This document shows, one piece after another, positions 63,794 to 64,000 of a DNA stretch of 64,000 nt. How positions within the stretch are numbered: position 1 is the stretch's first letter; every line of letters starts with the position of its first letter. The position numbers and the translations under genes are program-made. The notes under the pieces are model-generated. The model did no database searches. It saw nothing but the letters and a program-made list of their open reading frames with translations, and was not told the origin of the DNA. This DNA is from Phytophthora quininea (lineage: Eukaryota; Oomycota; Peronosporomycetes; Peronosporales; Peronosporaceae), in contig JAAVTG010000620.1 in the NCBI GenBank assembly GCA_011947345.1, forward strand, positions 62,001 through 126,000, written 5' to 3'.

Positions 63794-64000
63794 ATGAAGT
63801 TCCTGTCAACGCTCGTGTTCGCCGCCGTCGCCGTCCAGTGCGCGTTGGCGTCCAATGGAGAGCGAAAACTGTTGCGGTCCGGCGCCGTCGACTTCTCGGC
63901 GCTCAAGGATGGCAAGACCAGCACGACACAGCAGAAAGACTCGGGCTCCGGTACGAACGCCGCTCTGCCTGGTCTATCTGGAGTCGGTGGGTTGCCCGAC
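63794..64000 (+). CDS. Secreted glycine-rich repeat protein, copy 3 (3' truncated by window edge)
   Basis: First 69 codons: the same signal peptide (MKFLSTLVFAAVAVQCALAS), NGERKLLR and the beginning of the Ser/Gly-rich body as in copies 1 and 2. It carries DGKTSTTQQ like copy 2 and LPGLSGVGG like copy 1, so the copies have mixed variants. The frame is open to the edge. Confidence 0.8.
   Translation, partial: MKFLSTLVFAAVAVQCALASNGERKLLRSGAVDFSALKDGKTSTTQQKDSGSGTNAALPGLSGVGGLPD

Larger units (their letters stand above)
60815..64000. repeat. Segmental duplication, copy 3 (inverted, runs off the window)
   Basis: Reverse-complement copy of about 1545-4835: CRN tail, coiled-coil gene, promoter region and the beginning of the Gly-rich gene, all on the plus strand. 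Sequence identity is high, but copy 3 has small indels that break the coiled-coil frame. It lacks the ~150-bp block found in copy 1 at 4550-4700. Confidence 0.85.

Noticed and set aside
1..64000. CRISPR arrays, rRNA or complete tRNA genes
   Set aside because: No regularly spaced direct repeats and no cloverleaf or rRNA-like sequence were seen; introns and gene content are eukaryotic.

Overview
The window comes from an oomycete, most probably a Phytophthora or close Peronosporales relative. Evidence: several loci of the CRN (crinkler) class with a kinase-like C-terminal module, compact intron-poor genes with 50-100 bp introns and GTACGT/GTAAGT donors, Inr+FPR-like core promoters (CTCATTTCC..), a secreted glycine-rich protein family, and pogo-like, hAT and Helitron elements. 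It alternates between gene-dense housekeeping blocks and repeat-rich accessory blocks.

Layout. 1-0.96 kb: 3' part of a TPR gene. 1.0-4.85 kb: a duplicated segment with a secreted Gly-rich protein, a long coiled-coil protein and the tail of a CRN kinase. 5.8-11.9 kb: housekeeping block (mucin-like membrane protein, CDC123, SEC22, DYNC2LI1, proteasome beta-2). 12.0-23.8 kb: accessory block (coiled-coil nuclear-type gene, a CRN gene split by a hAT element that itself carries a pogo-like element, a second CRN pseudogene, a nearly intact pogo-like element). 24.0-29.4 kb: SF3B3, PIG-H, AlkB-type dioxygenase. 29.5-36.3 kb: second Gly-rich copy, second coiled-coil gene, two CRN-kinase loci. 36.5-38.0 kb: SNase-domain protein and Hikeshi. 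38.1-46.6 kb: degraded pogo-like element, a Cys-rich gene, a Helitron. 47-50.5 kb: degraded ORFs and an uncharacterised multi-exon gene. 50.6-59.1 kb: two divergent IQ-motif genes and an EF-hand/PH/CAMK kinase. 59.2-64 kb: small coiled-coil gene, CRN pseudogene, and an inverted third copy of the 1.0-4.85 kb segment.

The housekeeping genes serve translation initiation (CDC123), splicing (SF3B3), ER/Golgi traffic (SEC22), GPI-anchor synthesis (PIG-H), proteolysis (PSMB2), HSP70 nuclear import (Hikeshi) and ciliary transport (DYNC2LI1, as expected for a zoospore former). They are packed head-to-head or tail-to-tail with tens of bases between them. The accessory parts are dominated by CRN-kinase loci, three of which lie next to a member of one paralogous coiled-coil family.

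Caution for every reading frame here: many conserved genes are broken by one missing base inside a homopolymer (typically a 4-base run where 5 are needed). This looks like a sequence/assembly artefact rather than biology, so genes described as frameshifted may be intact in the organism. CRN and transposon loci, which also carry stops and deletions, are more likely true pseudogenes.
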